Shown: positions 6,218 through 13,133 of the stretch, piece by piece | How positions within the stretch are numbered: the stretch's first letter is position 1 | Layout: each line of letters begins with the position of its first letter | Assembly (NCBI GenBank): GCA_030635485.1 | Contig: DAOVYS010000038.1 | Location: 1-14,598 of the forward strand | Reading direction: 5' to 3' | Source of the DNA: Pseudomonadota bacterium | GTDB taxonomy: Bacteria > Desulfobacterota > Desulfobulbia > Desulfobulbales > DAOVYS01 | Length of the DNA stretch: 14,598 nt | Made by a program: the position numbers and the translations under genes | Notes under the pieces: model-generated | What the model was told of the DNA's origin: nothing | Databases searched by the model: none | Seen by the model: the letters and a program-made list of their open reading frames with translations, nothing else

Positions 6218-7840
6218 ATGCGAATAACCACCGATTTTCTTGTGATAGGAACCGGCATCTCCGGACTTTCTTTTGCCATCAAGGCCGCGGCCATGGGCAA
6301 TGTTACCATTGTTACCAAAAAGGCCCGGCTTGATACTGCAACGAATCTCGCTCAGGGCGGAATCGCGGCAGTGCTATCCAGCGAGGACTCATTTGAATCG
6401 CATGTCTCAGACACCTTGGCTTCAGGAGTCGGTCTGTGCAAGGAAGAAGTGGTCCGCATGGTCATTGAAGCCGGCCCGGAACGGATCCGGGAGCTTATTG
6501 AACTTGGCGTGCGCTTTAAGAGGAACCGTGAAAACCCGTCAAAACTCGACCTTGGCAAAGAAGGCGGCCATTCGTCACGGCGCATTGCGCATGCGCTTGA
6601 TCTCACGGGCCATGAGATAGAACAGGCCCTCTCAGACACGGTTGAAAAAAATCCTGCTATCACGGTCCTTGAAAACCACATGGCCATTGACCTGCTTATC
6701 GGATCAAAGGCTGGTCTAAGCATGAAAAAAAGCCCCTTTACAGACTGCTGCCTTGGGGCCTATATACTCAACCGCGAAACAGGGGAGATCTATACGTACC
6801 AGGCAGGGACAACGCTTCTCTGTACCGGCGGCACGGGAAAGGTGTACCTTTTCACGACAAATCCGGACATAGCTACGGGTGACGGGATCGCAATGGCCTA
6901 TCGTGCAGGCGCCCGAGTGGCAAATCTTGAATTTGTTCAATTTCACCCAACATGCCTCTACCACCCCAAAGCCAAAAATTTCCTCATTTCAGAGGCAGTG
7001 CGCGGAGAAGGGGGGAGGCTGATTGATGAGGCAGGCAATGCCTTTATGCATCGATACGATCCACGCGGCGATCTCGCCACCAGAGACCTGGTTGCCAGGG
7101 CCATTGATTCTGAAATGAAAACCAGCGGCCAGGACTGCGTATTCCTTGACATCACCCACAAAAAAGCTGAGTTCACAAAAAACCGTTTTCCCACCATTTA
7201 CAAAACATGCCTCTCCTATGGAATTGACATTACCAGCGAACCGATCCCGGTAGTACCCGCGGCCCACTACATGTGCGGCGGCGTGTTAACGGATATAAAC
7301 GGCAGAACCAACATAAAAAACCTCTATGCCTTTGGTGAAACCGCATGCACTGGTCTGCACGGAGCTAACCGGCTGGCCAGCAACTCCCTTCTGGAGGCGG
7401 TCGTGTTTGCCCACCAGGTATTCCTGCAATGCCGGGCGGACCGCAACAGCACGGCCGTTCAGGAACCCTCCATAACCCCGGTATGGTCGGCAGGACAGGC
7501 CAAAACAATCGAGGAATGTATACTCATCACCCATAGCTGGGACCAGATACGCCGTCTCATGTGGAACTACGTGGGAATTGTACGATCAATAAAGCGACTG
7601 CAACTTGTGGAGAAACGTCTGGCCCCCATATTGAACGAGGTGGACCAACATTTTTATGATTACCTGCTCACGCCCGATCTGGTTGAACTGCGTAATATTG
7701 CCACTGTGGCGAATCTTATTGTGAAATGCGCCCTTGACAGAAAGGAATCAAGAGGGCTTCACTACCTGATCGACTACCCGTCAATGGATAACACGAACTG
7801 GAAAAAAGACACCGTGCGTTCACGCAGTGAACCTGCGTAA
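6218..7840 (+). CDS. nadB: L-aspartate oxidase
   Basis: NadB oxidises L-aspartate to iminoaspartate, the first step of de novo NAD synthesis. In anaerobes fumarate usually serves as electron acceptor instead of oxygen. The 540-residue protein opens with the FAD-binding 'FLVIGTGISGLSFAIKAA' (7-24) and then 'NLAQGGIAAVL' (43-53). 'HSSRRIAHALDLTGHEIE' precedes 'FVQFHPT' (His243), 'RGEGG', 'ATRDLVARAI' (Arg289), 'PAAHYMCGG' (His350) and 'GANRLASNSLLEA' (Arg385). The last four are one residue off the E. coli active-site residues His244, Arg290, His351 and Arg386. The C-terminal helical domain is complete. AAGGA lies 6 nt before the ATG. nadA and nadC are not adjacent, so the pathway is split in this genome. 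Confidence 0.96.
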   Translation: MRITTDFLVIGTGISGLSFAIKAAAMGNVTIVTKKARLDTATNLAQGGIAAVLSSEDSFESHVSDTLASGVGLCKEEVVRMVIEAGPERIRELIELGVRFKRNRENPSKLDLGKEGGHSSRRIAHALDLTGHEIEQALSDTVEKNPAITVLENHMAIDLLIGSKAGLSMKKSPFTDCCLGAYILNRETGEIYTYQAGTTLLCTGGTGKVYLFTTNPDIATGDGIAMAYRAGARVANLEFVQFHPTCLYHPKAKNFLISEAVRGEGGRLIDEAGNAFMHRYDPRGDLATRDLVARAIDSEMKTSGQDCVFLDITHKKAEFTKNRFPTIYKTCLSYGIDITSEPIPVVPAAHYMCGGVLTDINGRTNIKNLYAFGETACTGLHGANRLASNSLLEAVVFAHQVFLQCRADRNSTAVQEPSITPVWSAGQAKTIEECILITHSWDQIRRLMWNYVGIVRSIKRLQLVEKRLAPILNEVDQHFYDYLLTPDLVELRNIATVANLIVKCALDRKESRGLHYLIDYPSMDNTNWKKDTVRSRSEPA

Positions 7841-8000
7841 CATAGTGTTACCGAATCCGACCAGCGGAATCTTTGCCCAATTTTTTTGGCCTGTGCACTT
7901 AATAATCACAACAGGTCAACGCTGGAAACACCTTCCTATTGCTGTCAGCCCCATGTTACACGGTCAAATCCGGCCCACAAAAAAATCCGTTTCTGACGAC
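7841..8000. other. Intergenic region after nadB, no gene seen
   Basis: There is no convincing gene or clear terminator here. A 61-codon open frame that starts inside the end of nadB (7827) lacks family resemblance. The only local feature is a 6-bp hairpin, GTTCAC/GTGAAC (7818-7832), within the last nadB codons. With the dsrC promoter and leader that follow, the whole nadB-dsrC gap is 351 bp. Confidence 0.5.
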
Positions 8001-8029
8001 TTGACAAAATAAAACTTCAATGGTATTAA
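8001..8029 (+). promoter_or_regulatory. Sigma70-type promoter of dsrC
   Basis: A perfect TTGACA (8001-8006), an optimal 17-bp spacer and TATTAA (8024-8029, 4 of 6) form a good promoter. It would start the transcript near 8036 and give a leader of about 155 nt before dsrC. Confidence 0.75.
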
Positions 8030-8040
8030 GATGTCTTAAT
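8025..8040. promoter_or_regulatory. Inverted repeat over the dsrC -10 box and start site
   Basis: ATTAAGA (8025-8031) and TCTTAAT (8034-8040) are perfect inverted copies around TG. The dyad covers the -10 box and the expected start site, where a bound repressor would block initiation. I do not recognise the motif as a known regulator's box; function is inferred from position only. Confidence 0.45.
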
Positions 8041-8071
8041 TATCAGAAAAACAAAGAAGAATAGTTTTTTA

Positions 8072-8123
8072 CCGGCATGCAGTATTTCTGTCCACAATCA
8101 GAATTGTATGTCGGCTATTTTTT
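8072..8123 (+). promoter_or_regulatory. Terminator-like hairpin in the dsrC leader
   Basis: CCGGCATGCA (8072-8081) can pair along its length with TGTATGTCGG (8105-8114) if G-U pairs are allowed, with an inner 5-bp extension. The run TTTTTT (8118-8123) follows 3 nt later. This is the layout of an intrinsic terminator, but it lies inside the leader, about 70 nt before the ATG, so it may act as an attenuator. No clear alternative antiterminator structure was found by eye. Confidence 0.45.
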
Positions 8124-8191
8124 ATGTTTCAAATTTTTATGGGTAATTGGTTAACTAAGTTGCGTGAAAAAAGTCAAAAGGAGGTTTTGAA

Positions 8192-8512
8192 ATGGCGGAA
8201 ATAGAACATAATGGAACAACATACGATGTAGATGAAGACGGTTTCTTGGCAGCAGGTCTGGAGTCATGGGATGAGAACTGGGTATCTTACGTACAGACGG
8301 TTGAAGGTATTCCTGAGATAACCGATGAGCATCAGAGTCTTATCGACACCTTACAAGAATACTACAAAAAGAACGGTATCGCGCCGATGGTTCGTATTCT
8401 CTCCAAGACCACAGGCTTCCCTCTGAAAAAAATCTACGAACTGTTCCCCTCAGGACCAGGCAAGGGAGCATGTAAAATGGCAGGACTGCCCAAACCAACA
8501 GGTTGTGTGTAA
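8192..8512 (+). CDS. dsrC: DsrC, sulfur-carrier substrate of dissimilatory sulfite reductase
   Basis: DsrC carries the sulfur atom as a trisulfide between its two C-terminal cysteines during sulfite reduction by DsrAB, and the DsrMKJOP membrane complex then reduces it. The 106-residue protein is full length. It contains 'EDGFLAAGLESWDENWV' (15-31), 'ITDEHQSLIDTLQEYYKKNGIAPMVR' (43-68), and a C-terminal arm 'GACKMAGLPKPTGCV'. The arm has Cys94 and the penultimate Cys105, 11 residues apart, as in true DsrC. TusE- and RspA-type relatives lack one of the two. The ribosome binding site AAGGAGG (8178-8184) is ideal, with 7 nt to the ATG, which fits very high expression. The gene stands alone, away from dsrAB, as in other sulfate reducers. 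Confidence 0.97.
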   Translation: MAEIEHNGTTYDVDEDGFLAAGLESWDENWVSYVQTVEGIPEITDEHQSLIDTLQEYYKKNGIAPMVRILSKTTGFPLKKIYELFPSGPGKGACKMAGLPKPTGCV

Positions 8513-8556
8513 TTTCCCTGTGGTTTAAGTCTGCTTATTGCAACTTGATCTTACAT

Positions 8557-8599
8557 AAAAAACGGATAGATGCTATCTATTGCATCTATCCGTTTTTTT
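8557..8599. terminator. Strong bidirectional intrinsic terminator after dsrC
   Basis: A perfect 17-bp stem (8557-8573 with 8582-8598) closes an 8-nt loop; its core is ACGGATAGATGC. T7 (8593-8599) follows on the plus strand, and a run of six A on the left side gives a U-tract for minus-strand transcripts. It can therefore end both dsrC and the convergent ligA-to-ATP-grasp transcript. Confidence 0.92.
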
Positions 8600-8660
8600 C
8601 GTAAGGGGTTTCCTGTTCCGTGACAACCTTACGTGATCGCTTACCTTTTTCCCCCTGAAC

Positions 8661-9434
8661 TTATCCCGTATCCAGAAATGCTTTCAACGCGGTTTCATGG
8701 ATCGCTTCCACCTTTGCTCTGTATTCAGCAGGAGAAATCCTGGCCCCTCTGATCCCGCCCCGCAGGTTTATTTCAGCAAGATAGGTCTCATCATGATCGG
8801 TTACCATAAGATCGATATGAGCATAGGGAAATCCTGCCCGCTCCATTATCTCCCTACACAAGGCCATCTGTTTCCGAGACAGGTCACAAGGCTCGCTCTC
8901 GCCTCCGAAATGAAGGTTGTTCCGAAAATTGTACGGATTTTTCCGCCAGTAGGCCTCTACGTAGTCGCCAAGCAGGACAACCCTGATATCACGACTGCCT
9001 GAGCAAAACGGCTGGACCACAAACGGAAAGGGCAATACGCCGAAAGAGGCTTGGGAATAGACATCTTCAATCGAATGCCAAAGATGAATACCCATGCCGG
9101 CATTGCTGCGGTCCTGCTTGGTGACGACTCGGGATATCCCTGATTCCCCGTAATAATTTAAGACCTGAAGCAGATCATGTAGATCATGGACAGCCCTGGT
9201 GTGGGGCACCATAAACGATAAAAAGAGGAGAGCCTGAAACGTCTTTGAACGGCTGGCCAGTTGGGCGCGGGCGGAAGGAAAAATCTTAACGCCTCTTTCA
9301 ACCAAATCGAGAAGAAGGGCCTCTTCCAAGGGCCGCACGCGAATTCGGCCTATTATGATATCTCCATTGGAAAGAGAATCGTATTTGGCGCGCAGGGACC
9401 GATTATCCCTGATGATTCGGCGGGATCGGTTCAA
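8661..9434 (-). CDS. RimK-like ATP-grasp domain protein
   Basis: The 257-residue protein (counted from TTG 9434) has an ATP-grasp fold. It shows 'VVTKQDRSNAGMGIHLW' (103-119) with ATP-binding Lys106, 'FPFVVQPFCSGSRDIRVVLLGDYVEAYWR', then the metal ligands Asp208 ('AHIDLM') and Glu221/Asn223 ('LAEINLRGG'). Relatives such as RimK and related carboxylate-amine ligases couple a carboxylate to an amine using ATP; the substrates here are unknown. The N-terminal part ('GRIRVRPLEEALLLDLVERGVKIFPSA') looks like the pre-ATP-grasp domain. TTG 9434 overlaps the stop of the zinc-ribbon gene (TTGA). A GTG at 9485 is the other candidate and would add 17 residues inside the upstream gene. It is the last gene of the ligA-led group and is likely cotranscribed with the zinc-ribbon gene. 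Confidence 0.8.
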   Translation of the reverse strand: MNRSRRIIRDNRSLRAKYDSLSNGDIIIGRIRVRPLEEALLLDLVERGVKIFPSARAQLASRSKTFQALLFLSFMVPHTRAVHDLHDLLQVLNYYGESGISRVVTKQDRSNAGMGIHLWHSIEDVYSQASFGVLPFPFVVQPFCSGSRDIRVVLLGDYVEAYWRKNPYNFRNNLHFGGESEPCDLSRKQMALCREIMERAGFPYAHIDLMVTDHDETYLAEINLRGGIRGARISPAEYRAKVEAIHETALKAFLDTG

Positions 9435-9694
9435 AAGAGCATTTCCAGGAAACGTTGGTAAAACTGGGAGAGATCGGCGTTGCACTCACCACAGAAAAAT
9501 TTTATCTCACCAAGGACCTGTGACTCATCTCCGGCCTGGGAAAAACTCCCATCGGAATTTTGTATATACTGCGTTGTAATAATAACCCCGTCAGCGACCT
9601 CAAAAAAATCAGAGTCATTGCCGCAATCAGGGCAGACTATTCGCATGCCCGTCTCGTGGACATGCCCGTTTGCAAAACTCATTTTCACTTCCAT
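9431..9694 (-). CDS. Small zinc-ribbon protein
   Basis: The 87-residue protein has two cysteine pairs, 'CPDCG' (Cys21, Cys24) and 'CGEC' (Cys68, Cys71), the layout of a zinc ribbon with a long insert. The insert has a distinctive stretch 'TTQYIQNSDGSFSQ' (40-53) followed by 'LGEIKFFCGECNADLSQFYQRF'. I do not know a function for it; a structural or nucleic-acid-binding role is possible. GGGGAG lies about 6 nt upstream of ATG 9694, which supports this start over ATG 9682. It overlaps the ATP-grasp gene downstream and follows the acylphosphatase gene by 49 bp. Confidence 0.8.
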   Translation of the reverse strand: MEVKMSFANGHVHETGMRIVCPDCGNDSDFFEVADGVIITTQYIQNSDGSFSQAGDESQVLGEIKFFCGECNADLSQFYQRFLEMLF

Positions 9695-9743
9695 TCAGTC
9701 TCCCCAAAATTCGTTGGGTCTGACGTTACGTATTACGTATTAA

Positions 9744-10022
9744 TCAATAATGTATTTCAAAAGCAGTGCTCTCGCCCACAGGCTCCTCTTCGGTGACAGT
9801 CACCCGTGTTACGGCAGACATGGGGGACCCTCTGTGAAACCACTGAATCATCTGTTCAATCCTGGCCGCATCGCCCTCAACCACGGCTTCAACCGCGCCG
9901 TCCCGCTGATTCCGCACCCATCCGGTCAGGCCGAGTTTTTGAGCCTCTTCCTGGGTGTAAGCCCTAAAAAAGACCCCCTGCACGCGGCCTTCAACTACAA
10001 TGTGTACCCGTCTTAATGCCAT
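9744..10022 (-). CDS. acyP: Acylphosphatase
   Basis: Acylphosphatase hydrolyses acyl phosphates such as acetyl phosphate and carbamoyl phosphate in the cytoplasm. The 92-residue protein is the usual length for the single-domain enzyme. It has 'VEGRVQGVFFRAYTQEEA' (10-27) with phosphate-binding Arg20, then 'GWVRNQRDGAVEAVVEG' (34-50) with catalytic Asn38. AAGGTG lies about 9 nt before the ATG. The upstream gap to ligA (72 bp) is mostly the repeat at 10042-10078. Confidence 0.95.
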   Translation of the reverse strand: MALRRVHIVVEGRVQGVFFRAYTQEEAQKLGLTGWVRNQRDGAVEAVVEGDAARIEQMIQWFHRGSPMSAVTRVTVTEEEPVGESTAFEIHY

Positions 10023-10041
10023 GACAATTTCACCTTGAGTT

Positions 10042-10078
10042 GTAACTATTCAGCAGCACTCCATAGGAAGGCGATCAG
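10042..10078 (+). repeat. Half copy of the GTAACTATTCAGC repeat element
   Basis: The 37 bp match the right arm of the 110-bp palindrome (3977-4086, minus-strand reading) at 36 of 37 positions. The copy starts GTAACTATTCAGCAGC and ends CGATCAG. It lies between ligA and the acylphosphatase gene, 19 bp before the latter's ATG. The other arm is missing. A degenerate tip (ATAATCATTCAGC, 10087-10099, 11 of 13) overlaps the ligA stop codon and could be a decayed neighbour. Confidence 0.85.
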
Positions 10079-10094
10079 ACACCAATATAATCAT

Positions 10095-12113
10095 TCAGCC
10101 CGATAAAACCAGTTCAAACTCTTCCTCGGAAAAAATTTCCAAGCCCATTTCCAGAGCCTTTCTCGCCTTTGATCCGGGTTTTTGTCCGCAAACCACATGA
10201 GTAACTTTCTTGCTGATTGACGAGGCCACATGACCGCCCAATTCCTTTACACGCACTTTTGCCTCGCTCCTGGAAAAACTCTTAAGAGATCCTGTAAAAA
10301 GAAAGACTCTGCCGGCAAGGGGAAGCCCTTCCGCTGCCGGAGCGGAGGGGATAATTTCCATGCCCAATACCATCAACCGTACAATCATCTCCCGAACCGA
10401 CGGGTCATCAAAATACTTAATCAGGCTTCCCGTCACCTGTTCCCCAACCCCTTCAATCTCATAAAAATCCGCCTCGCTTGCCTTCATCAAGAAGTCCAGT
10501 GTATTGAAATGCTCTTCAAGCAGTCGGGCGGTCACTTCTCCCACATAACGGATTCCAAGGGCGGCAATGAACTTGGACAGGCTGATTTTCATGCTGTTCT
10601 GAATAGCCTTAACAACATTGTCCGCCGATTTCTCGGCCCAGCCTTCAAGTCCCACAAGATCAGACGGTTTAAGCTCATAAATGTCGGGGATGTCTTTTAT
10701 GAGTCCTTCCGAGGCGAGTTGTCCCATGACCTTTTTCCCAAGACCCTCGATATCCATACCAGCCTTGCCTGTATAGTGAATAAGAGACCGCAGCCTCTGG
10801 GCAGGACAAAGGGAATTAGGACACCGGATCACGGCCTCGCCGACGGGCCGTACAAGTTCATGGCCGCATTCAGGACAGCGCTCCGGCATAAGAATGGGCT
10901 GTTCATCGCCTTTTCGAAGATCAAACATCGGTTTTATGACCTCCGGGATCACGTCTCCAGCCCTCTGAACCAGAACCATGTCCCCAATATGCAAATCCTT
11001 TCGGTTAATCTCATCTTCATTATGAAGTGTTGCACGGCTTACAGTAACACCGCCTATACTGACCGGTTCAAGAATCGCCACAGGTGTTACAGCTCCTGTT
11101 CTACCCACTCCGAACTCTACACTCAAAAGACGGGTAGTTGTCTGAGATGCCGGAAATTTCCTGGCGATCGCCCACCTGGGACTCCTGGCCTTGCTCCCGA
11201 GACGTGTCTGCAGTTCAAATGAACTGACCTTTATTACCATCCCGTCAATATCATAGGCCAAATCACTACGAATATCACCTAACCGGTCAAAATGGGCGAT
11301 CACCTGATTCATGTCGTCACACAATGCGGTCAGTGGATTGGTCTTGAACCCGAGCATTCCGAGATATTTCAAAAGTTCATCCTGGTTTCGGCAGGGAAGA
11401 GATGACGGATCACTTACACCATACACAAAAAAATCAAGCTGCCTTCCGGCCGTAATCCTGGAATCGAGCTGCCGGAGCGAACCGGCTGCCGCATTCCTGG
11501 GGTTTGCAAAGAGATTCTCCCTGTCAGCAAGACGCTGCTCATTAAGCTTTTTAAATCCTTTAAATCCTATAAAGACCTCACCTCTGACCTCAAGTCTTTC
11601 CGGGACCGGCCAATCTCCGGGAGAGAAGAGCTTCAAAGGAATTGACGAGACCGTTTTCAAATTATTCGTGATATCCTCGCCAACACGCCCGTCTCCCCGG
11701 GTCGAACCTGTAACCATGATACCATGCTCGTAGACGATTTCCACGGCAAGGCCGTCCAGTTTTGGTTCAGCCACGTAGGAAATGGTTGTGAAAATCTTTA
11801 GAAAACGCCTTATCCTTTCCTCAAAACCGAGAAGATCGGAATCAGAAAAACCATTTTCAAGACTGAGCATGGGATAAGTATGCCCCACACTCTGAAACTT
11901 CGACAACAGAGTACTGCCCACCCTCTGACTTGGAGAATCCGGGGTAACCAGATCAGGATAGCGGGCCTCAATATCGATCAGCTCCTGAAAGAGCCGGTCA
12001 TACTCCTGATCGGAGATCACGGGATCATCAAGCACATAATAACGATGTGAATGAAAATTGAGATTATTCCTGAGGTCCCAAAGATGTGCCTTTAATTGTT
12101 CTAAGTCCGACAT
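10095..12113 (-). CDS. ligA: NAD-dependent DNA ligase LigA
   Basis: LigA seals nicks in DNA using NAD+ during replication and repair. The 672-residue protein is the usual length and holds all domains. Domain Ia has 'YYVLDDPVISDQEYDRL' (25-41), and the adenylation domain has the active-site Lys118 in 'AEPKLDGLAVE'. 'RGEVFI' (Glu179) and 'DIDGMVIKV' (Lys295) follow, then the OB fold and a four-Cys zinc finger (Cys413, Cys416, Cys431, Cys436). The C-terminus has helix-hairpin-helix repeats and a BRCT domain ('LAGRVFLFTGSLKSFSR', 599-615). I placed the start at ATG 12113. ATG 12119 (two extra residues) is equally possible, because no clear ribosome binding site precedes either. The frame stays open to a TTG at 12239, but that extension looks non-homologous. 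Confidence 0.96.
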   Translation of the reverse strand: MSDLEQLKAHLWDLRNNLNFHSHRYYVLDDPVISDQEYDRLFQELIDIEARYPDLVTPDSPSQRVGSTLLSKFQSVGHTYPMLSLENGFSDSDLLGFEERIRRFLKIFTTISYVAEPKLDGLAVEIVYEHGIMVTGSTRGDGRVGEDITNNLKTVSSIPLKLFSPGDWPVPERLEVRGEVFIGFKGFKKLNEQRLADRENLFANPRNAAAGSLRQLDSRITAGRQLDFFVYGVSDPSSLPCRNQDELLKYLGMLGFKTNPLTALCDDMNQVIAHFDRLGDIRSDLAYDIDGMVIKVSSFELQTRLGSKARSPRWAIARKFPASQTTTRLLSVEFGVGRTGAVTPVAILEPVSIGGVTVSRATLHNEDEINRKDLHIGDMVLVQRAGDVIPEVIKPMFDLRKGDEQPILMPERCPECGHELVRPVGEAVIRCPNSLCPAQRLRSLIHYTGKAGMDIEGLGKKVMGQLASEGLIKDIPDIYELKPSDLVGLEGWAEKSADNVVKAIQNSMKISLSKFIAALGIRYVGEVTARLLEEHFNTLDFLMKASEADFYEIEGVGEQVTGSLIKYFDDPSVREMIVRLMVLGMEIIPSAPAAEGLPLAGRVFLFTGSLKSFSRSEAKVRVKELGGHVASSISKKVTHVVCGQKPGSKARKALEMGLEIFSEEEFELVLSG

Positions 12114-12123
12114 GTTCATCAAT

Positions 12124-12147
12124 AATAGGGGCTGCAATAGGGGCTGC
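12124..12147. repeat. 12-bp tandem duplication before ligA
   Basis: AATAGGGGCTGC occurs twice in a row (12124-12135 and 12136-12147), just upstream of the ligA start codons. On the minus strand it reads GCAGCCCCTATT twice. It occupies the place where a ribosome binding site is expected. Confidence 0.85.
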
Positions 12148-12255
12148 CAATCTGCCCCATCTACATTTTTGTCATGGATCTCTTTTGGGATATACGACAA
12201 GACCGATATATAGCTTATGCTCCGGCAAAAATGAAGCAAATTTTTACTTAGCCAT

Positions 12256-12280
12256 CTCGTAACTTTTTACGAGTGCATCA
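12256..12280. repeat. Hairpin and dispersed GATGCA-TCGTAAAAA repeat between ligA and surE
   Basis: CTCGTAA (12256-12262) and TTACGAG (12267-12273) form a 7-bp stem with loop CTTT. Read on the minus strand, 12280-12261 gives TGATGCACTCGTAAAAAGTT. This resembles 6083-6099 (TGATGCATTCGTAAAAA) and 13949-13966 (GATGGCATCGTAAAAAGT), so it may be a second short interspersed repeat. The rest of the 270-bp ligA-surE gap is AT-rich, with no clear promoter that I would defend. Confidence 0.5.
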
Positions 12281-12383
12281 ATTATAACTATTGCCGATTC
12301 TCAGCCGAAAGAAAAGTCTCTCCCATTTTTTACCAATCTGAATTAGATTATCAAAATTAAATTTTAAAATCAGGAGGCGTTAC

Positions 12384-13133
12384 GTGTTAACTATACTTGT
12401 AACTAATGACGACGGTGTGCATGCGCCCGGGCTGAAGGCGCTTTCCGAGGCCATGCAGGAGGTTGGCCGCCCTGTCATTATTGCCCCGGAAACAAACAAC
12501 AGCGCAGTAAGCCATGCGCTGACAATGTCCAGACCTCTGAGGGTCAAAAAAATAGAGCCTGACGTCTATTCCATTGACGGCACACCGACCGACTGTGTGA
12601 ATCTCGGCATCGGCAAGGTGCTTGATGAAAAACCCATGCTCCTGGTCTCGGGTATCAATCCTGGAGGCAACCTGGGAGACGATGTACATTATTCCGGCAC
12701 GGTCTCAGCCGCCATTGAGGGCACTATGCTTGGCATCCCCTCGTTTGCTGTTTCAGTGGCCGGCGATGGACCGTTTCATTTTAAGACAGCTGCCCGTCTT
12801 GCAACAGAGCTTGCAAAACAAATCCTTGACAAAGGACTTCCCCGGGACACTCTCCTGAATGTCAATGTCCCGAATCTACCGCCTGAGGCAGTCGGAGATG
12901 TACGATTCACCAGGCAAGGCAGGCGCGTCTATGAAGGCGCAATCAAGGAGACCTTTGACCCCTGGGGCAGAAAGCACTTCTGGATCGGAGGCGGGATCCC
13001 CACCTGGGACAAGGGCACGGATACTGATGCCGCAGCAATCCTGGACAACAGTATCTCAATCACTCCCATCCATCTTGATCTGACCAACCATAAAGCCCTA
13101 AAAAATCTCAGTGGATGGCGGTTTTTTTTATAA
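12384..13133 (+). CDS. surE: 5'/3'-nucleotidase SurE
   Basis: SurE is a metal-dependent phosphatase that removes phosphate from nucleoside 5'- and 3'-monophosphates and, in some species, short polyphosphate. The 249-residue protein has the N-terminal metal motif 'LVTNDDGVHAPGL' (Asp9, Asp10), then Ser40 in 'PETNNSAVSHALT' and Asn92 in 'VSGINPGGNLGDDVHYSGTVSAAIEG'. All four metal-site residues are therefore present. The start is GTG at 12384, with AGGAGG (12372-12377) 6 nt upstream. The stop TAA shares a base with the ATG of birA (TAATG), which points to a two-gene operon. Confidence 0.96.
   Translation: MLTILVTNDDGVHAPGLKALSEAMQEVGRPVIIAPETNNSAVSHALTMSRPLRVKKIEPDVYSIDGTPTDCVNLGIGKVLDEKPMLLVSGINPGGNLGDDVHYSGTVSAAIEGTMLGIPSFAVSVAGDGPFHFKTAARLATELAKQILDKGLPRDTLLNVNVPNLPPEAVGDVRFTRQGRRVYEGAIKETFDPWGRKHFWIGGGIPTWDKGTDTDAAAILDNSISITPIHLDLTNHKALKNLSGWRFFL

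Noticed and set aside
7827..8012. A 61-codon frame starting in the end of nadB
   Set aside because: It has no ribosome binding site or homology that I can see, and it ends just past the dsrC -35 box.
8600..8643. CGTAAGG/CCTTACG inverted pair after the dsrC terminator
   Set aside because: Only 7 bp with a 30-nt loop; easily chance next to a much stronger terminator.
10230..11222. A 330-codon open frame on the plus strand inside ligA
   Set aside because: It is antisense to a full-length, clearly homologous ligA, shows no family signature, and its composition is that of a shadow frame.
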